Source: Enterobacter hormaechei subsp. xiangfangensis (lineage in GTDB: Bacteria; Pseudomonadota; Gammaproteobacteria; Enterobacterales; Enterobacteriaceae). Taken from it: a stretch of DNA of 64,000 nt. Numbering within the stretch: the stretch's first letter is position 1; the number at the start of each line of letters is the position of its first letter. Positions 46,257 to 55,606 of the stretch are shown piece after piece. The stretch is taken from positions 1,178,001 to 1,242,000 of the forward strand of contig NZ_CP017183.1 in NCBI RefSeq assembly GCF_001729785.1, in the 5' to 3' direction. The notes beneath the pieces were generated by a model. That model worked only from the letters and a program-made list of their open reading frames with translations, ran no database searches and was not told where the DNA came from. The position numbers and the translations under genes are program-made.

Positions 46257-46892
46257 CAGCAGAGTGATGACCTGTTCGCCGTGCTGCTGCCAGTGCAGGG
46301 GGAAGGCGGTGCCTTCTTGAAAGTCTGCTAGTTGACAGGTCAATGCCAGCGTGAGCGTCTTGTCGTCGAGCTTGGTAACGCGGGCGCAGTCAAAACCCAT
46401 CCAGGCCTGTACCTGCGGAAAGAGGGCCTTAAACAGGCTCTCTTTGGCGCTGAAAACCAGCGTCAGGGCGAGGGCGAACGGGTAACCCAGGCGGGAAAGC
46501 ACAGGTTCTTCCTGTGTATCAATGATGCCGTCTTTGATTTCCCTGGCTTCGTTTTCGGAGAGGATCGTTTCACAATCGATGCCGATAAGCACCGGGTATT
46601 GCGTGACGACGGCTATCGCCTGCGTGCCGCTGTGGGTGATGCTGCCGGAAATATCTTGCGGCCAGAGCGGTTCCCCGCTGGGGCCGATGGCGGGCATGGT
46701 GTAGTCAGGTAAGGCGTGCGCGGCGGCGATGCGGCCTGCGAGGTGGTCGGCCTTGCGTTTGCGTCCGGCGTTAGCCAACTGGGCGTGGTGGGGGAGCCAG
46801 AGGAGATCGGCGTCCGTAAAGGTGGTGGGGTCGAAGGTGATGCGGTGGAGGGTGTGGCCAGCGAGAGAAAATGTGCTGTGGGTGGTGTGCAT
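46113..46892 (-). CDS. entD: Enterobactin synthase phosphopantetheinyl transferase EntD, extended
   Basis: A 259-residue Sfp-type 4'-phosphopantetheinyl transferase that activates EntF and the EntB carrier domain with coenzyme A. Motifs: RKRKADHLAGRIAA near residue 45, IGID with the metal aspartate at 106, and FSAKES at 147-152. AAGGA sets the start. The frame is about 50 codons longer than E. coli EntD (about 206-209): after QVITLLSHA it continues antisense into sitD. The original stop seems to have been lost at the junction with sitABCD. The catalytic part is complete, so activity is likely. Confidence 0.9.
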   Translation of the reverse strand: MHTTHSTFSLAGHTLHRITFDPTTFTDADLLWLPHHAQLANAGRKRKADHLAGRIAAAHALPDYTMPAIGPSGEPLWPQDISGSITHSGTQAIAVVTQYPVLIGIDCETILSENEAREIKDGIIDTQEEPVLSRLGYPFALALTLVFSAKESLFKALFPQVQAWMGFDCARVTKLDDKTLTLALTCQLADFQEGTAFPLHWQQHGEQVITLLSHAPATSLHAGHHKRHDKHHREQDHNGRRRRAVEIKRGIHAAYRHQR

Positions 46893-46921
46893 GGTTTTCC
46901 TTCTGTATTGTGCGGCCTGAT

Positions 46922-46957
46922 GCCCTCACCCCAGCCCTCTCCCAAAGGGAGAGGGAG
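46922..46957. repeat. Dispersed palindromic repeat, copy 5
   Basis: CCCTCACCCCAGCCCTCTCC followed by AAAGGGAGAGGG, between entD and fepA. Single unit of the family at 7442. Confidence 0.82.
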
Positions 46958-46966
46958 CAAACACTA

Positions 46967-46991
46967 AAAACGGCAACGGGGTTGCCGTTTT
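46967..46991. terminator. Intrinsic terminator between fepA and entD
   Basis: AAAACGGCAAC (46967-46977) pairs perfectly with GTTGCCGTTTT (46981-46991) around GGG. A run on one side and T run on the other make it usable from both strands. It would attenuate transcripts running from fepA into entD. Confidence 0.85.
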
Positions 46992-47002
46992 GCTTTTACC
47001 TC

Positions 47003-47040
47003 GCCCTCACCCCGGCCCTCTCCCACAGGGAGAGGGGGAA
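47003..47040. repeat. Dispersed palindromic repeat, copy 6
   Basis: CCCTCACCCCGGCCCTCTCC followed by CACAGGGAGAGGG just after the fepA stop. With copy 5 it brackets the terminator at 46967. Confidence 0.82.
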
Positions 47041-47053
47041 GTCACTGCCTGTA

Positions 47054-49294
47054 TCAGAACCTCGTATTTACGCTCATGTACCAGGTGCGACCCGGTTCAT
47101 TATACGTATACGCACCCGCGCCGTACATATACGCACCCGTCGTGGTATTACCCGTGGTCTGGGCGTTACCCGCGCGCCACTGGCGCTTGTCGAAGACGTT
47201 GTCCACGCCGCCGGTCAGGCTGACGTTTTTGGTCACGTCCCAGGTCGCGCTCAGGCCAACGATGCTGTACGGGCTGACTTCGTCTTTCTCAGACCCGGTC
47301 ACCGGCTGACCTTTGTAGTTGTACTTCTTCGGCTGCTGCTTGCCGTACCAGGTGAAGGTCGACTGCAATGAGACATCCTGACGTACCTGCCAGCTCAGGG
47401 TAGAGTTCAGCGTATACTCCGGGATGATCGACAGACGATCGCCGGTCTCCTTGTTCTTACTTTGCAGCATGTAGGTGATGTTGTTGGTCCAGTTGATGGT
47501 GTCGCTGACCGGCACGTTCAGGGAGCCTTCCAGACCTTCCACTACCGCCTTCGGCACGTTTTCCCACTGGTAGATATCGGTGGTGACTTTGCCGGTGGAC
47601 GTCTGGCCAATCGGCGCGTAGCCCGCTTCAATCTTGTTGCGGTAGTCGTTGCGGAACCAGGTCACGCCAGCCAGCCAGCCGTCGCGTTTCCACTCCAGGC
47701 CAATCTCTTTGTTGATACTGGTTTCCGCTTTCAGATCGTCGTTACCCATCATGTAGCAGCCCACGCCGTCGGAACTGGCGTAGCAGCCCTGGCCTTTACT
47801 GTACAGCAGGTAGTTCGGGTTGGTCTGATACAGGCTTGGCGCTTTATAGGCGCGCGCGATGCCCATCTTCAGGGTGAAGTCATCCCCCAGACCTTGCGAC
47901 AGGTTCAGGGACGGGCTCCAGTTATTACCCACAATAGTATGGTGGTCGAAGCGCAGGGCAGGGGTCAGCATGGTGCTGTCGGTCAGCTCCATGTTGTTTT
48001 CGGCAAACAGGGAGAAGATCTCCGCTGACGTGTACGGGCTACGATCTTCGCTCATGCCCGGGATGGGGCCCCCCTGCTGGGTTTGTGTAAAGGAGGTTGA
48101 GTCCTTCATGCGCTGCTGGTTCCACTCGGTGCCGAGCGTCAGGTTCTGGTTCACAATGAAATCAATCGGCAGGTTGATTTCGCTGTGCAGCATCACGTCG
48201 GCCAGATCGGTATCGGTGAATTTATTGCTGTTGAACAGGCCTTCCAGACCGCCCGCCAACCCTTCACCCAGACGAGAGTTGCGGGTGTGCTCGTACTGCG
48301 CCCAGTTGCTGGTGGTGATGCCGTTATCCCAGCCGCCGTTCCAGGTCACGGCGAAGTTCTGACGATAGATACGGTTAGTCTCTTTACCGTAGTTCTTCTT
48401 CACCAGCGCGTTGTCGTTGTTGGTGTTCTGCGTGTCGCCCGCATACAGGTTGTTCTGGCGGCTGTAGCCCGCTTCAAACTCCAGCGACTGCATCGGCGCG
48501 AAGTCCCAGCGCACCACGCCGTTGATGTCTTTATTTTCCACACCTTCACGGCCTGCGGGCAGGGTGTTGGCGTAAGCGCCCGTGCGGTCAGACTGGTGAC
48601 CCTGGTTGATATCCCACGCGTCGGCCTGGGTTTTATCCAGGTTACCGTACATGCGGAAGCTGAAATCCCCGCCCAGCGGGCCGCTCAGGCTGAAGTTGGT
48701 GCGTTTGGTGGAACCTTCGTCTTTATGCTCTGGCGCGTTCAGGTAGGTGTTCCAGGAGCCGTGCCACTGGTCGTCAAATTTTTTGGTGATGATGTTCACC
48801 ACGCCGCCCGCCGCACCGTTACCGTAGCGGGCAGCAGCCGGGCCACGGATCACTTCGATGCGCTCGATCATCTCCGGCGGGACCCAGCCGGTATCGCCGC
48901 GGGTATCACGCTCGCCGCGCCAGCCCAGACGGATGGAGTTGCGGCTGGTGACCGGCTTGCCGTCGATCAGGATCAGGGTGTTTTCCGGGCCCATGCCGCG
49001 AATGTCAATCTGACGGTTGTTCCCGCGCTGGCCGCTGGTGGAGTTGCCGGTCAGGTTAACGCCCGGCATGGTGCGGATGATTTCCGCCACGTCGCGCGCT
49101 GGCGGGTTTTTGCGGATCTCATCGGCGGTGATGGTCGACACGCCCGGCGCCTGCAAATTCTGCTCGGCGGCAGTGATCACCATGGTGTCTTCGTGCTGCG
49201 CGGAGGCGGTGTTGTCGTCTGCCATGGCGGGCAGCGCGACACCATAAATCCCTAAATTGACCAGCAAGGCCAGAGAGTGAATCTTCTTATTCAT
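47054..49294 (-). CDS. fepA: Ferric enterobactin outer-membrane receptor FepA
   Basis: A 746-residue TonB-dependent receptor. A signal peptide ends near AMA, a TonB box DTMVITAAEQ follows, then the plug (VIRGPAAARYGNGAAGGVVN) and the 22-strand barrel ending TWYMSVNTRF. It imports ferric enterobactin and serves as receptor for colicins B and D in E. coli. Divergent from fes across overlapping Fur-type sites; entD follows downstream beyond a terminator. Confidence 0.97.
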   Translation of the reverse strand: MNKKIHSLALLVNLGIYGVALPAMADDNTASAQHEDTMVITAAEQNLQAPGVSTITADEIRKNPPARDVAEIIRTMPGVNLTGNSTSGQRGNNRQIDIRGMGPENTLILIDGKPVTSRNSIRLGWRGERDTRGDTGWVPPEMIERIEVIRGPAAARYGNGAAGGVVNIITKKFDDQWHGSWNTYLNAPEHKDEGSTKRTNFSLSGPLGGDFSFRMYGNLDKTQADAWDINQGHQSDRTGAYANTLPAGREGVENKDINGVVRWDFAPMQSLEFEAGYSRQNNLYAGDTQNTNNDNALVKKNYGKETNRIYRQNFAVTWNGGWDNGITTSNWAQYEHTRNSRLGEGLAGGLEGLFNSNKFTDTDLADVMLHSEINLPIDFIVNQNLTLGTEWNQQRMKDSTSFTQTQQGGPIPGMSEDRSPYTSAEIFSLFAENNMELTDSTMLTPALRFDHHTIVGNNWSPSLNLSQGLGDDFTLKMGIARAYKAPSLYQTNPNYLLYSKGQGCYASSDGVGCYMMGNDDLKAETSINKEIGLEWKRDGWLAGVTWFRNDYRNKIEAGYAPIGQTSTGKVTTDIYQWENVPKAVVEGLEGSLNVPVSDTINWTNNITYMLQSKNKETGDRLSIIPEYTLNSTLSWQVRQDVSLQSTFTWYGKQQPKKYNYKGQPVTGSEKDEVSPYSIVGLSATWDVTKNVSLTGGVDNVFDKRQWRAGNAQTTGNTTTGAYMYGAGAYTYNEPGRTWYMSVNTRF

Positions 49295-49355
49295 TGTACG
49301 TCCCGCTTTTATGGTTATTTAATGAGCGCGCTTCCCACAGCGCGGGCATTACGCT

Positions 49356-49401
49356 ATTGCAAATGCAAATAGTTATCAATAATATTATCAATAAAATTTG
49401 C
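49356..49401. promoter_or_regulatory. Fur-controlled fepA/fes divergent promoter region
   Basis: The stretch contains TTGCAAATGCAAATAG, TTATCAATAATATTATCAAT and ATTTGC, a chain of Fur-type half sites with outer GCAAAT/ATTTGC arms. The arrangement matches the shared Fur-regulated fepA-fes control region of E. coli. Confidence 0.8.
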
Positions 49402-49440
49402 TCTGAAACAAAAAAGACTGTTAAACATGGGGTTATAAGG

Positions 49441-50640
49441 GTGACGGTGTTAACAACCGGAAGTGAAGCGTGGTGGCAGGCGAAAAACGGGCCGGAACGG
49501 GAACGTCATCAGGAAAACTATCGCGTGACATTCTGGTGGCGGGACCCGGCGGGAACGCAGAAAACCTCGACGGTGAAACGCGTCTGGCTCTACGTCACCG
49601 GCGTGACCGATCACCATCAAAATGCCCGTCCGCAATCCCTTGAACGTATCCCGGATACCGACGTCTGGCAGTGGCAGGGCGAGTTCAGTCCCGAATGGCG
49701 CGGCAGCTACTGTTTTATCCCCTCCGATAACGAAAACGATTTTGCCGATGCAGTGTTTGAAGGCGAGCAGCCGGACCGCATGGCGCTGCGCGAAGGCTGG
49801 CGTAAACTGTTGCCGCACGCGGTGTCCGACCCGCTGAATCCGCAAAGCTGGCGCGGCGGGCGCGGGCACGCCGTCTCGGCGCTGGAGATGCCGGAGGCGC
49901 CCGTACAGCCCGGCTGGAACCATCCCGATACCCCTTACAATAAGCCTGTCTGTATTGATTGGCACAGCGCGCGTCTGAAGAACCGTCGTCGCGTGTGGAT
50001 TTTTACCACCGGGGATGAAAGCCCCGAGCGCCCGCTGGCGGTGCTGCTTGACGGGCAGTTCTGGGCCGAAAGCATGCCCGTCTGGCCTGCTCTGGCGTCG
50101 CTCACCCATGAAGGCAAACTGCCGCCTGCGGTTTATGTCTTAATTGACGTCATTGACACCGCACACCGCAGCCGCGAGCTGCCGTGCAACCCTGATTTCT
50201 GGCTGGCGGTGCAGGAAGAACTTCTCCCGCAAGTGAAAAGCATGGCCCCGTTCAGCGACCGCGCCGACCATACCGTGGTGGCGGGTCAGAGCTTCGGCGG
50301 ACTCTCTTCCCTCTATGCGGGCCTCAACTGGCCGCAGCGTTTTGGCTGCATCCTCAGCCAGTCCGGATCCTACTGGTGGCCGCACCGCGGCGCGCAGCAG
50401 GACGGGCTGCTCATCGAACAACTCAAAGCGGGTGAAAAAACCGCTCGCGGGCTGCGCATCGTCCTTGAGGCCGGGCGCAACGAGCCGCTTATTTTGCGCG
50501 CAAACCAGGCGATCCTCGCCGAACTACACACTCAGCAACCGGTTTTCTGGCGTCAGGTTGACGGCGGACACGATGCGCTTTGCTGGCGCGGTGGGCTGAC
50601 GCAGGGGCTGATGACCCTCTGGCAGCCGCTTATTCAATAA
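49441..50640 (+). CDS. fes: Enterobactin esterase Fes
   Basis: A 399-residue cytoplasmic esterase that cuts ferric enterobactin so iron can be released. The N-terminal accessory domain (SEAWWQAKNGPE, VTFWWRDP) precedes the hydrolase with GQSFGGLSSLYAGL and LSQSGSYWWPH, catalytic serine in GQSFGG and a histidine in VDGGHDALCW. The start is a GTG at 49441, which aligns with E. coli MTALKVGSE; the open frame extends farther upstream but into the Fur region. First gene of fes-ybdZ-entF. Confidence 0.94.
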   Translation: MTVLTTGSEAWWQAKNGPERERHQENYRVTFWWRDPAGTQKTSTVKRVWLYVTGVTDHHQNARPQSLERIPDTDVWQWQGEFSPEWRGSYCFIPSDNENDFADAVFEGEQPDRMALREGWRKLLPHAVSDPLNPQSWRGGRGHAVSALEMPEAPVQPGWNHPDTPYNKPVCIDWHSARLKNRRRVWIFTTGDESPERPLAVLLDGQFWAESMPVWPALASLTHEGKLPPAVYVLIDVIDTAHRSRELPCNPDFWLAVQEELLPQVKSMAPFSDRADHTVVAGQSFGGLSSLYAGLNWPQRFGCILSQSGSYWWPHRGAQQDGLLIEQLKAGEKTARGLRIVLEAGRNEPLILRANQAILAELHTQQPVFWRQVDGGHDALCWRGGLTQGLMTLWQPLIQ

Positions 50641-50650
50641 CGGAGTCTGT

Positions 50651-50863
50651 ATGGAATTCAGCAATCCTTTCGATAATCCGCAGGGACAGTTCGCCATTTT
50701 GCAAAATGACCAGGGGCAGTACAGCCTGTGGCCGCAGCAGTGCGAGTTGCCCGCGGGCTGGCGCGTGGTCTGCGAACCGCAATCTCAGGAGGCGTGCCAG
50801 CAGTGGCTGGCGGAACAGTGGCAGACGCTTGAGCCGTTTTATTTTGCGGGGGAGCGCGCATGA
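50651..50863 (+). CDS. ybdZ: MbtH-like protein YbdZ
   Basis: A 70-residue MbtH-like activator of EntF adenylation. It has the family pattern NPFDNPQGQFAILQNDQGQY then SLWP and a GWRVV segment. Its stop overlaps the entF start (ATGA), consistent with 1:1 complex formation. Confidence 0.95.
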   Translation: MEFSNPFDNPQGQFAILQNDQGQYSLWPQQCELPAGWRVVCEPQSQEACQQWLAEQWQTLEPFYFAGERA

Positions 50864-53800
50864 ACCGTCTCCCTCTTGTCGCCGCCCAGCCGGGGATTTG
50901 GATGGCAGAGCAGCTTTCCTCCCTGCCAAACGCCTGGAGCGTCGCGCACTATACCGAGCTGAAAGGCGCTATCGATGCGCCATTGCTGGCAAAAGCCATC
51001 GCTGAAGGCATGATGCAGGCCGACACCCTGCGGATGCGTTTTGCCGAAGATCACGGTGAGGTGTGGCAGTGGATCGATGAGGCCATGCTCCTGCCGGAGC
51101 CGTCCATCGTGCGCGTTGACTCCCACGACGCCGCCGTGGCGCTGATGGAGGCCGATCTCAAGCAGAACCTGCGCGTCGACAGCGGTCAGCCGCTGGCGTT
51201 TCACCAGCTGATTCAGGTGGGAGAAAGCCACTGGTACTGGTATCAGCGGTATCATCATCTGGTGGTAGATGGCTTCAGTTTCCCGGCCATTACGCGTCAG
51301 ATCGCCGCCATTTACGCTGCGTGGCAGAAAGGGAAACCCGCGCCCGCCTCCCCGTTTACCCCTTTCGCCGAGGTGGTGGAGGAGTATCAGCGCTATCGCG
51401 ACAGTGAGGCGTATCAGCGCGACGGTGCTTTCTGGGCCGAACAGCGCCAACAGCTTCCTTCTCCGGTCTCGCTCTCTTCCGCGCCCCTGCCTGGACACGC
51501 CGCCACCACCGACATCCTGCGCCTGAAAATGGCGATGGACGGACGTGCTTTCAGCCAGCTTGCACAGATGGCAGGCCAGGCGCAGCGTACCGATCTGGCG
51601 CTTGCGCTGGTGGTGCTGTGGCTGGGCCGCCTGACCGGACGGCTGGACTACGCCGCCGGGTTTATCTTTATGCGCCGCATGGGCTCCGCCGCGCTGACCG
51701 CGACCGGACCGGTGCTCAACGTCCTGCCGCTGGCGGTGAATATTCGCCCGCACGAGAGCCTGCCGGAACTGGCGCTGCGCCTGGCGAACCAGCTGAAAAA
51801 GATGCGTCGCCATCAGCGTTACGACGCCGAACAGATCGTGCGCGACAGCGGACGTGCCGCAGGCGATGAAGCCCTGTTTGGTCCGGTGCTGAACGTCAAG
51901 GTGTTCGATTATCAGCTGGATATCGACGGCGTGGAGGCCATTACCCACACGCTGGCGACCGGCCCGGTGAACGATCTGGAGCTTGCGCTGTTCCCGGACG
52001 AGCAGGGCGGACTGAGCATTGAGATCCTCGCCAACGGGCAGCGTTACGACGAGGCGACGCTAAAGGGTCACGCGGCGCGGCTGAACGCAATGCTGACGCA
52101 GTTTGCCGCCAACCCGGACCTGCGCTGTGGCGACGTGGAAACCGTATCAGAGCAGGAGTATGCCCGGCTGGCGCGCATTAACGATACCGGGCTGGCGCTG
52201 CCGTCCACCACGCTGGCGGATCTGGTCGCGGAGCAGGCGAGCAAAACGCCGGACGCCCCCGCGCTGGCGGATGCCCATACTGAACTGAACTACCGCCAGA
52301 TGCGCGAGCAGGTGGTCGCGCTGGCAAACCTGCTGCGCGCGCGCGGCGTGAAGCCGGGCGACAGCGTGGCGGTGGCGCTTCCGCGCTCGGTATTCCTGAC
52401 GTTAGCCTTGCACGGCATTGTGGAGGCGGGCGCCGCGTGGCTGCCGCTCGACACCGGCTACCCGGACGATCGCCTGCGGATGATGCTCGAGGACGCGAAG
52501 CCGTCCCTGCTCATTACCACCGACGAGCAGCTTCCGCGCTTTAGCGATCTGCCGATCGCCACCTTTAGTTACAACACACTATTACCGGCCACCGATGCTG
52601 AACCTCTGCGCCTGGCGAAGCCGGAGCAAACCGCGTACATCATCTTTACCTCCGGTTCGACGGGACGTCCAAAAGGGGTGATGGTCGGCCATACCGCCAT
52701 CGTTAACCGCCTGAAGTGGATGCAGGATCATTATCCACTGACGGCGCATGACGTGGTGGCGCAGAAAACCCCGTGCAGCTTTGACGTGTCGGTGTGGGAG
52801 TTCTGGTGGCCGTTTATCGCCGGGGCGAAGCTGGTGATGGCCGAGCCGGACGCGCACCGCGATCCGCAGGCGATGCAGAGCTTCTTCGCAGAATATGGCG
52901 TAACCACCACCCACTTCGTGCCGTCGATGCTGGCGGCGTTCGTCGCCTCGCTGACGCCGGAAAACGCCCACTGTTGCAGGACGCTGAAGCAGGTGTTCTG
53001 TAGCGGCGAGGCGTTGCCGACTGCGCTGTGTCGCGAGTGGGAACTGCTCACCCATGCGCCGCTGCACAACCTCTATGGCCCGACCGAAGCAGCGGTGGAC
53101 GTCAGCTGGTATCCGGCGTACGGCCCCGAGCTGGCGGCGGTGGAGGGCAACAGCGTGCCGATCGGTTTCCCGGTATGGAATACGGGGCTGCGCATTCTGG
53201 ATGCGATGATGCGCCCGGTACCGTTCGGCGTGGCGGGGGATCTGTATCTCACCGGCATCCAGCTGGCGCAGGGGTATCTGGGACGCCCCGACCTTACCGC
53301 CAGCCGCTTTATCGCCGACCCGTTCGCGCCGGGCGAGCGGATGTACCGCACCGGTGACGTTGCCCGCTGGCTGGATAACGGCGCGGTGGAATATCTGGGC
53401 CGCAGCGACGACCAGCTGAAAATCCGCGGACAGCGCATCGAGCTGGGTGAAATCGACCGGGCGATGCTGTCGCTGCCGGACGTGGCTCAGGCCGTGGCGC
53501 ACGCCTGCGTGTTCAACCAGGCAGCGGCGACGGGTGGCGATGCCCGCCAGCTGGTGGGGTACGTGGTTTCTGAATCTGGCTTACCGCTGGACCGCGACGC
53601 GCTGCTTGCATCACTCAAAGCCCAGCTGCCACCGCATATGGTGCCGGTGGTGCTGCTGCAAATCAGCGCGCTGCCGCTGAGCGCCAACGGCAAGCTGGAT
53701 CGCAAGGCGCTGCCGCTGCCGGAGCTGACCAGCAGAACTTCCGGTCGCGCACCTGAGACGCAAACCGAAGTGGCCGTGGCGCAGGCGTTTTCTTCCCTGC

Positions 53801-54717
53801 TGGGCTGCGCGGTGAACGATATCGAGGCCGATTTCTTTGCCCTCGGCGGCCACTCGCTGCTGGCGATGCGCCTCGCGGCTCAGCTCAGCCGTGCGTTCAG
53901 CCGTAAGGTCACGCCGGGGCAGATTATGGTCGCCTCGACGGTAAGCAAGCTTAGCGCCCTGCTGGACTCGCAGATGAGCGACGAGCAGGCGCAGCGTCTG
54001 GGGTATGAAACCCTTCTGCCGCTGCGTGAAAGCAACGGCCCGACGCTGTTCTGCTTCCATCCGGCGTCCGGCTTTGCCTGGCAGTTTAGCGTCCTGGCGC
54101 GCTACCTCAGCCCGCGCTGGTCCATCGTCGGCATTCAGTCGCCGCGGCCAAACGGCCCGATGCAGCAGTGCGCGGATCTCGATGGGGTGATCGAACATCA
54201 TCTGAACACGTTGCGTAAGCAGCAGCCGCAGGGGCCGTATTACCTGTTCGGCTATTCCCTCGGCGGCACGCTGGCGCAGGGCATTGCGGCGCGTCTGCGC
54301 GAGCAGGGTGAAAACGTAGCGTTCCTCGGCCTGCTGGATACCTGGCCGCCGGAAACCCAGAACTGGGCGGAGAAAGAGGCCAACGGTCTTGATCCGGCGG
54401 TGCTGGCAGAGATCGAGCGCGAACGTCAGGCGTTTATCGCCGCCCAGCAGGGGCAGGGCTCCAGCGAGCTGTTTAACGCCATTGAGGGCAACTACGCCGA
54501 CGCGGTGCGGCTGCTCACCACCGCACACAGCGCGCGCTTTGACGGTAAAGCGACGCTGTTTGTCGCCGAGCGAACGCGAACCCAGGATCCTCAGGCCGCG
54601 TGGGCGCCGTGGGTGGGCGAGCTGGAGGTCTACAGCCAGGACTGCGCCCACGTGGATATTATTTCACCGCAGGCGTTTGAGAAAATTGGGCCGGTACTGA
54701 AGGAAATTTTAGGATAG
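50860..54717 (+). CDS. entF: Enterobactin synthase component F (NRPS) EntF
   Basis: A 1285-residue non-ribosomal peptide synthetase that activates serine, joins it to dihydroxybenzoate from EntB and cyclises three units into enterobactin. Domains in order: condensation (HHLVVDG at 132-138), adenylation (TSGSTGRPKG at about 597-606), thiolation with Ser999 in LGGHSLLA, and thioesterase with Ser1133 in GYSLGG. Length is close to E. coli EntF (1293). All catalytic motifs are present. Confidence 0.97.
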   Translation: MNRLPLVAAQPGIWMAEQLSSLPNAWSVAHYTELKGAIDAPLLAKAIAEGMMQADTLRMRFAEDHGEVWQWIDEAMLLPEPSIVRVDSHDAAVALMEADLKQNLRVDSGQPLAFHQLIQVGESHWYWYQRYHHLVVDGFSFPAITRQIAAIYAAWQKGKPAPASPFTPFAEVVEEYQRYRDSEAYQRDGAFWAEQRQQLPSPVSLSSAPLPGHAATTDILRLKMAMDGRAFSQLAQMAGQAQRTDLALALVVLWLGRLTGRLDYAAGFIFMRRMGSAALTATGPVLNVLPLAVNIRPHESLPELALRLANQLKKMRRHQRYDAEQIVRDSGRAAGDEALFGPVLNVKVFDYQLDIDGVEAITHTLATGPVNDLELALFPDEQGGLSIEILANGQRYDEATLKGHAARLNAMLTQFAANPDLRCGDVETVSEQEYARLARINDTGLALPSTTLADLVAEQASKTPDAPALADAHTELNYRQMREQVVALANLLRARGVKPGDSVAVALPRSVFLTLALHGIVEAGAAWLPLDTGYPDDRLRMMLEDAKPSLLITTDEQLPRFSDLPIATFSYNTLLPATDAEPLRLAKPEQTAYIIFTSGSTGRPKGVMVGHTAIVNRLKWMQDHYPLTAHDVVAQKTPCSFDVSVWEFWWPFIAGAKLVMAEPDAHRDPQAMQSFFAEYGVTTTHFVPSMLAAFVASLTPENAHCCRTLKQVFCSGEALPTALCREWELLTHAPLHNLYGPTEAAVDVSWYPAYGPELAAVEGNSVPIGFPVWNTGLRILDAMMRPVPFGVAGDLYLTGIQLAQGYLGRPDLTASRFIADPFAPGERMYRTGDVARWLDNGAVEYLGRSDDQLKIRGQRIELGEIDRAMLSLPDVAQAVAHACVFNQAAATGGDARQLVGYVVSESGLPLDRDALLASLKAQLPPHMVPVVLLQISALPLSANGKLDRKALPLPELTSRTSGRAPETQTEVAVAQAFSSLLGCAVNDIEADFFALGGHSLLAMRLAAQLSRAFSRKVTPGQIMVASTVSKLSALLDSQMSDEQAQRLGYETLLPLRESNGPTLFCFHPASGFAWQFSVLARYLSPRWSIVGIQSPRPNGPMQQCADLDGVIEHHLNTLRKQQPQGPYYLFGYSLGGTLAQGIAARLREQGENVAFLGLLDTWPPETQNWAEKEANGLDPAVLAEIERERQAFIAAQQGQGSSELFNAIEGNYADAVRLLTTAHSARFDGKATLFVAERTRTQDPQAAWAPWVGELEVYSQDCAHVDIISPQAFEKIGPVLKEILG

Positions 54718-54724
54718 TGCAAAT

Positions 54725-54803
54725 GCCCCTCACCCTAACCCTCTGCCACGGGGAGAGGGGATGGTTTGCTCCCTCTCCCTGTGGGAGAGGGCCGGGGTGA
54801 GGG
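54725..54803. repeat. Dispersed palindromic repeat, copy 7 (double unit)
   Basis: CCCCTCACCCTAACCCTCTG and an inverted partner ending GGCCGGGGTGAGGGC lie between convergent entF and fepC. This is where E. coli carries fepE; no fepE remnant is visible. Confidence 0.85.
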
Positions 54804-54805
54804 CA

Positions 54806-55606
54806 TCAGACCGCACGTTTTCCAAGCGGCACCACCAACGGCGTACCCGCCACCGGATCGTCAATAATCATGCAGCGCATGCCGTAGATCCGCGCGATCA
54901 GCTCTGGCGTCACAATCTCCTTCGGCGCGCCCTGCGCCACAATCTCGCCGTCGCTCAGCGCAATCAGATGCGTCGCGTAGCGGCACGCCTGGTTTAAGTC
55001 GTGCAACACCGCCGCCAGGGTGTACCCCTGCGTACGGTTCAGCTCGCTCAGCAGCTCCAGCAGGTCAATCTGATGGCTGATATCCAGCCAGGTCGTCGGC
55101 TCGTCCAGCAGCATGATCGAGGTTTCCTGCGCCAGCACCATTGCGATCCACGCGCGCTGGCGCTGTCCGCCGGAGAGGGTATCGACGCTTTGCTGGGCCA
55201 GCTCGGTGATGCCCGTCGCCTGCATCGCGCGCTTCACGGCCTCGTCGTCCTCCTTGCGCCAGCGGGTAAACAGCGGCTGGTGCGGATAGCGCCCGCGGGA
55301 GACCAGCTCCTGCACGGTAATATCCCCCGGCGTGGTGGCGTTTTGCGCCAGCAGACCAATTCGGCGCGCCACCTCTTTGCTGGCGAAGCGCTGGATCTGC
55401 TCCCCGTCGAGGAACACGCAGCCCTCAACCGGCGACATCAGGCGGCTCAGCGTGCGCAGCAATGTTGATTTGCCGCAGCCGTTTGGCCCGATAATGGCGG
55501 TGAAGTGGCCGTCCGGAATGGCAACGGATAAGTCCCGGGCAATGATTTTTTTGCCGTAGCCGAGGGTCAAGTTTTCGCCGCGCAAGCGGGTGGTTAAATC
55601 TGTCAT
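54806..55606 (-). CDS. fepC: Ferric enterobactin ABC ATPase FepC
   Basis: A 266-residue ABC ATPase with Walker A GPNGCGKST, signature LSGGQRQRAWIAMVLA and Walker B IMLLDEPTTWLD. Start 55606 (MTDLTTRLRGENLTLGYG) overlaps the fepG stop by 4 bases. It powers FepDG. Confidence 0.96.
   Translation of the reverse strand: MTDLTTRLRGENLTLGYGKKIIARDLSVAIPDGHFTAIIGPNGCGKSTLLRTLSRLMSPVEGCVFLDGEQIQRFASKEVARRIGLLAQNATTPGDITVQELVSRGRYPHQPLFTRWRKEDDEAVKRAMQATGITELAQQSVDTLSGGQRQRAWIAMVLAQETSIMLLDEPTTWLDISHQIDLLELLSELNRTQGYTLAAVLHDLNQACRYATHLIALSDGEIVAQGAPKEIVTPELIARIYGMRCMIIDDPVAGTPLVVPLGKRAV

Noticed and set aside
48185..49255. A 356-codon frame antisense to fepA (and similar long frames opposite betB, betT, the RND pump and entF)
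   Set aside because: Long antisense frames are common in GC-rich codon-biased genes; the opposite strand has unmistakable protein families.
54718..54805. Possible fepE remnant between entF and fepC
   Set aside because: The gap is fully occupied by a palindromic repeat; no fepE-like codons are readable.
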